64,000 nucleotides of DNA from Petrosia ficiformis. Its lineage: Eukaryota > Porifera > Demospongiae > Haplosclerida > Petrosiidae. The position numbers and the translations under genes are program-made. Location: assembly GCA_947044365.1 (NCBI GenBank), contig OX345641.1:6470347-6534346 (forward strand), written 5' to 3'. This document shows positions 59,500-64,000 of this stretch, piece after piece; within the stretch, counting starts at the first letter, position 1; every line of letters begins with the position of its first letter. The notes beneath the pieces are model-generated. The model did not search any database, was not told the DNA's origin, and was given only the letters and a program-made list of their open reading frames with translations.

Positions 59500-59745
59500 A
59501 ATATACAAAATATAGGATTTGTGTCCAAGGATGTGATATAGCCCGAGCCTGCAAGGGCTATATCACATCCGAGGACACAAAACGAGAGTCCTATATTTTG
59601 CATATAGGACCTGTTAGCACACTATATACAATATATTGTATGATGGTAACATCTCCTGCATAGTGTGCACATGGAAGGTCTATATACAATATATAGAACT
59701 CACCACATCAAAGGGATGATGTCACCATCATACTATATATATTAT
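59500..59745. repeat. Inverted copy of the 23.1-23.3 kb element with a central hairpin
   Basis: Perfect arms GGATGTGATATAGCCC (59529-59544) and complement (59555-59570), loop GAGCCTGCAA. GTGTCC/GGACAC and TATAGGA/TCCTATA pair further out. The copy at 23 kb has only one arm. Confidence 0.75.
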
Positions 59746-59949
59746 TATATAATATATATATAATTATATATAATTATATATATGTTATAGTTATAAAATC
59801 AATTAATTATAATAGGTATGGTTTAATCACATGACCTAATAACACATGATCCAGATAGGATGCAAAAATGAGATACTGATATAATATCAATACTCCTATA
59901 TATATATATATATATTTTTTATATAACTAAAACTCAGATTAATAATTAT

Positions 59950-60050
59950 AGTTTTATTTGATTTATACGAGAGAGGTGAGTATTTAAACTACGAGCCATA
60001 GCCAAGTGGTTTTAAATCCCCACCTCGAGCGTATAAATGAAATAAACCAT
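59950..60050. repeat. Imperfect hairpin
   Basis: ATTTATACG...CGTATAAAT, GAGGTG...CACCTC and ATTTAAA..TTTAAAT pair around the loop ACGAGCCATAGCCAA, again of the shared loop type. Confidence 0.55.
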
Positions 60051-61670
60051 GAAAAGCCTATATCTATATAACTGGTTTATACTAGGAATCCATAAGTGGA
60101 GGAAGTTCATTAGGAAAGGGGGGGCCACAACTAATTGTTAATGCAAACCTGAACTAATTATTAATGAAAACAAGCTTCAAGTAAGTTTTAAGGGGGGGCA
60201 CAGTGCCCCTGGTGCCCCCCTGGTTCCGCCACCTATGATAGGAATCTATGGTATAATTTCCATATACCACACATTGTAGTTGGGTTAGTGGTTTTATGTT
60301 GTATATACAATGTGTGTGTGTTTCTGATTAAGTTATGCATAATAGCTTGCTTTGTATCCTATGGAGATCCTAAGAACACTCAAAGAACTCAGATATCATC
60401 AATAAATCATAATAGCTATATGCCAGAATGTTTCTGATTTTTACTTGCTGTGGTACCCTGGAAGTAGCAAATCACAGATGATCTAGTACCTAGAGGTATC
60501 AAATCCCCAGTGATATAGGTACCAAATCACCATGATATCGAAACACAGTTGACATCCATTTGTAACAAAACCTATCCAAATGGCACTAGTGGAAATAGTA
60601 AGAGCATGAGCTTATGAGTGCCACGAAGGGGCATCAACCTTGTGTATCAAACTGTTGTCGAATAACACCTCCAGCTCACTTCCTTATGTAGATATGCTCC
60701 TAAGCATTTGTCAATTTTGTGGGTTGTGGAATGTAACTAATTTTTATCATAGCTATGTATATTTTCAAATTTGCAAAACATGTCATTCGACAACAGATGA
60801 ACTACAACCACTTTGAGGCACTCATAAGCTCCTGCCTGATAAGAGACAAATGAGAGAAATATCAGAAAATGTTGCAATATTAAATTATTTGTATAAGGAA
60901 ATTATAAACTGAATTATATAATTATACTGATAGCAACATTTTGGTTTTACACTACTTCTATTAAAAGATGATGAATTACATCATAAAGATTGCTATGTGC
61001 ACAATGTAGGATTTTATAAAACGTGTAGTAACTTCAGAAAACAGTCTTTTTAGAAAGGAGTAATATAAACTGTTTTCAAAATTCAATTAGTACCTGTGAC
61101 ATCTATCACACAAATATATAGATCATTTGTTACTGTACCACTTCAGAGTAGTATCTTCACTGTGTAAGATAATTCTAATAAACATCCAATGGGTGAGTCA
61201 AAGAAAGTCTTGCCTTCAAGGAATGCATGTAGAATACAGACTTTATGTTGATTTGTGGCTATATTCGTAACTTAAGTATTTTCCTAAAGTATGTTGCTAG
61301 CTGCTTTACATCAAAATTTAGTTAAAATACCTCAGATCAACCTAAAATTTTGGGATTTCCTCTTTGCAATCCACATGGTGATTTATATTGCCTCCTTTAG
61401 TTAGTAAATCTCTTAGATCACTGGCCTCAATAATTCTCAGAAATCCACCATTTTTTTTACTAAAATTATCACTTCTATTTTATTCAATAATGATTAGATA
61501 TAATTATATACATTCCCGAATCAAAATACAAGGTTGATTATTGGTAAATTGATTATGATGAATGTCTTCATAGAACATTATAAACTACAATAAAATCAGA
61601 AAAGAAATTTACTGTAGCAAAACTTAATGGAAAAAGTTATAAATAATAACAGCGTACTGCACTCTAGATA
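60051..61670. other. No gene seen
   Basis: Contains a GGGGGGGCAC...GTGCCCCCC repeat end (60190-60230), GGTACCAAATCAC motifs (60450-60540) related to the palindrome at 59250-59284 and otherwise AT-rich sequence. Confidence 0.3.
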
Positions 61671-61674
61671 ACTA

Positions 61675-61680
61675 TTTATT
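61675..61680 (-). terminator. PolyA signal of death-domain gene 2
   Basis: AATAAA on the minus strand about 22 nt after the stop codon. Confidence 0.6.
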
Positions 61681-61701
61681 TTGTTAAGTATTTAATTATA
61701 C

Positions 61702-62015
61702 TTAGAGTTCATTGATAAAGTGAATGTCATAATTCTCTTCATCAAGGTTAATTACATTATGTTTTTTGCTGATCTCTTTTGCTACCTTTTGCATTTCCAA
61801 ACATTGGAAAACAGAAACAAACTCACTCCATCGTCGCCGACCACTCCTATACCAAGAATGACTGATTTGGATCACTTGGTCTCTTATATTTTCTCTATTT
61901 TGTTTTATAATTTGGTTGCACCATCCAATTTCCATCTTAAGACATCTGCAGTAGTCAAGTGGAGAAGTTATGTCACTGATCCAATCCAAAACATCTGCTT
62001 CATTCTCTATTTCAT
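61702..62015 (-). CDS. Death-domain gene 2: terminal exon with C-terminal death-fold domain
   Basis: Acceptor TTTCTACAG, phase 1 in (Asp at the junction), 314 nt to TAA. Residues include DYCRCLKMEIGWCNQIIKQN, then QISHSWYRSGRRRWSEFVSV + FQCLEMQKVAKEI. This is a death-domain-like helical pattern with Trp in the fifth helix and a final ...A.EI helix. The length of about 85 residues fits. It probably mediates homotypic interaction in apoptotic or immune signalling. Confidence 0.75.
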
Positions 62016-62226
62016 CTGTAGAAAGAACATTTTTCAAAAATTGTTAATAATTATAACCCTCATCACTGTGTGGGAGGAACTATTTATAGTAGTTGCTCTA
62101 CCTCTTTTGCATGAGTGTGTCCATAGGCATTTCTTGTAAGGGTAGACTAGTCAAAATAAATGGCACATTTTTTGCAAAATTAATTATTCATGAGGGCATG
62201 TAACTTAAAATCGTATCTTCCACATA

Positions 62227-62227
<1 letters not shown>

Positions 62228-62267
<40 letters not shown>
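62228..62267. repeat. (AT)n microsatellite
   Basis: Uninterrupted TA run. Confidence 0.95.
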
Positions 62268-62268
<1 letters not shown>

Positions 62269-63172
62269 TGGTCAAAACTTGTGAGAACTAAATTTGTCTG
62301 ATTTGTTTTATTTTCACGAGATTCCAGCCCTAAGCAGAAGCCAGTAGGTTTTCTGGGCTCATTAATGTTATTGACAAAAAGTGAATTTTTTCTTCCTTCC
62401 TTCACATTTAGATATAGTATAGATTACTCTCCATGAGGTTCAATTATCATATATTTTCTATTCTTGTGTCATGTAATTGCGTTGTACATATAGCCAGGCG
62501 CTCATAAGCTCCTGATATAGCTAAGATTGTTGTGTCATTCCAGGGGGTTCAGTCAATTAATGTGTGTGGGCACTGGCACATAGTAGAATGCATGCTCAAG
62601 CTCTAATGACCAGCAGGAAGAAAGCTGATTGACAGGAAACTTTAAAAACATTAAGTGTAGATAATCATTATAACTATTATAGTTTCAAGCATACTTCAGC
62701 CATGATTATCAAAATTTAATGATGACACAACAAAGCAATTAGAGGGATACCATAATCCATATAATTATCTTGTTTTATCAATTTCAACCTTCTTTAAGAA
62801 AAGGTACTCATTTTTAAAGCTATATAGTAACTGCACTAATTACCTTACATAAAGTATATTCCTAACTTTGTGGAACTGAACAAAGTACATCACATGCAGA
62901 ATCTGCTTAATGAGCAGCTTGATATTGTTTCTGTTTTGCCTCAACAGGCTAGGGTTCTGCACTTCATTTCATGACCTAATTTTGAACACATTTTGATTGA
63001 TTACAATATAGCTGCGATATATAAAGTAAGATTTCTAATGCATTTTTCCAAATTCAAAGTGTGGCATTCATCAATGAATTGTCAATCAACAGGAGTTAAA
63101 TTTGAAATCTGCTATGAATACTCTCACAATGACATATCATCTACATCACAAGTATGAATTTATGGAACTCAC

Positions 63173-63205
63173 CTTCAATTGCTTCCGAGTCTTGGTGCTG
63201 TAGAT
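63173..63205 (-). CDS. Death-domain gene 2: 33-nt microexon
   Basis: Acceptor TTTCACTTTCAG and consensus donor TTGAAG|GTGAGTT, phase 1 to 1, encoding LQHQDSEAIE with Asp at both junctions. Phases match both neighbours (63788 and 62015) exactly. Confidence 0.7.
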
Positions 63206-63401
63206 CTGAAAGTGAAAGTACAATATATTAAAATAAAAACATGGAAGAAATAATTATAGAACTGCAATAAAAAATAAAGTGATTAATTTTTGCTATGCAT
63301 TAATTCCTCTCTTGAGATTCGTACTGAAATGAAAGATACATTACATCTTTGGCAATACTTATGATCATAGCTGATGATAGTACCAACTATAGTAATGGTA
63401 T

Positions 63402-63653
63402 TCATGGTAAGGTATCCTTTGATTGTAGAGAGGTGGAGGCTTGTTCAAATAAAAATTGAAACCCTATACTTTCCAGATGCCCATAGGATTGAGGGTATGT
63501 ATGTGCTCGTTTTGTAGCAAAAGCATTTATAGCACTGTCTTTCACACTAATTGCACTTTCTTTCACACCAATTGCAGCACTATACTTATAATGTAAAAAA
63601 GTAGCTTTCGGAAGTGCATTTTGCAGGGAGGAGCCAAACTGCTGCAGAAAACT
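63402..63653 (-). other. Open intronic stretch in death-domain gene 2
   Basis: After TTTTCTGCAG the minus strand is open for about 80 codons with an internal near-repeat (AIGVKESAISVKDSAINAF), then stops. There is no donor or matching phase, so it is probably not an exon of the main transcript; an alternative terminal exon is possible. Confidence 0.25.
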
Positions 63654-63787
63654 AGTAAGCAAATTCTATTTCATTGATGATACATTGGAGGTACATTGTA
63701 TAATATAGTGACACACATCATAGATAAATCTACACATTCATCTTGGTACTATACTCAAACAACCTAGATTTACTATTAAACACATAC

Positions 63788-63899
63788 CTGGAATTATAGT
63801 CAATGAAATGCTATTTGGTTGTCTTGCCCCTATCAGTGATATTTGCGTTCTTAATGGTTCAATACTAGGATTAACCATCCACACACTGAATATCCAAAC
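63788..63899 (-). CDS. Death-domain gene 2: upstream exon
   Basis: Acceptor AATTTCTCAAG and donor TTCCAG|GTATGTG, 112 nt, phase 0 in and 1 out. It reads VWIFSVWMVNPSIEPLRTQI then SLIGARQPNSISLTIIP. Its outgoing phase matches the microexon at 63205. The gene continues upstream beyond the right edge. A UPA-like domain before the death domain is conceivable but not shown. Confidence 0.6.
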
Positions 63900-64000
63900 C
63901 TTGAGAAATTTGCTTCTTCTTATACTACATAGAAAATGGACTATGAATTAAATAATTTGCCAAGTACACCATTTTCACTTCACTTTTGGTACCTTAAGAG

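Overview
The window is AT-rich nuclear DNA from an animal. Genes are sparse and split by short GT-AG introns. TIR transposons and MITEs, a tRNA-derived SINE, microsatellites and minisatellites fill most of the space. Death-domain genes, an ankyrin exon, a Golgi-type epimerase/glycosyltransferase fusion and many copies of the self-complementary TACATGTACATGTA motif suggest an early-branching marine invertebrate. A demosponge is my best guess, but that is inference. There are no bacterial operons, CRISPR arrays or rRNA genes. Most listed exons are short, so each was called from splice sites, open frame and intron phase rather than ORF length.

Layout. 1-1.3 kb: signal-anchor first exon of a second copy of the fusion gene, minus strand, continuing off the left edge. 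3.7-9.6 kb: a four-exon plus-strand gene for a small basic protein, all introns phase 0. 9.6-16 kb: repeats, a pogo/Tigger transposase remnant and CCCTTAGAG-ended elements. 16.0-18.5 kb: a TATA box, tandemly copied 5' exon and acceptor units, then a single-exon ORF with a PD-(D/E)XK nuclease signature. 19-32 kb: an ankyrin exon, a 19-bp minisatellite, a MULE-like element with captured gene sequence, microsatellites, exons of a second modular gene and hairpin loci.

32.5-45.2 kb: a minus-strand death-domain gene is pieced together from up to eight exons. It has an N-terminal death domain, several unrecognised modules and a short C-terminal tail. A plus-strand ORF for a predicted myristoylated coiled-coil protein with 66-bp repeats (39.4-40.2 kb) lies inside one of its introns. 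A very recent duplication (33.8-35.2 kb copied at 42.5-44.4 kb) left a frameshifted spare exon in another intron. 48-50.4 kb: the complete two-exon epimerase/glycosyltransferase fusion gene, minus strand. 50.8-57.7 kb: an internally deleted Merlin/IS1595-type transposase with TIRs, a hAT-type MITE with perfect 8-bp target duplication, a second hAT-like MITE and the SINE. 57.4-59 kb: two plus-strand exons of an unknown gene. 61.7-63.9 kb: the last three exons of another death-domain gene, minus strand, with phases that match and a polyA signal.

The recurring theme is modular genes being copied and broken by local duplication and transposons. The strongest unexplained signal is a set of hairpins whose arms differ from locus to locus but whose short GC-rich loops share a GCCC-GAG-GGC-type core.
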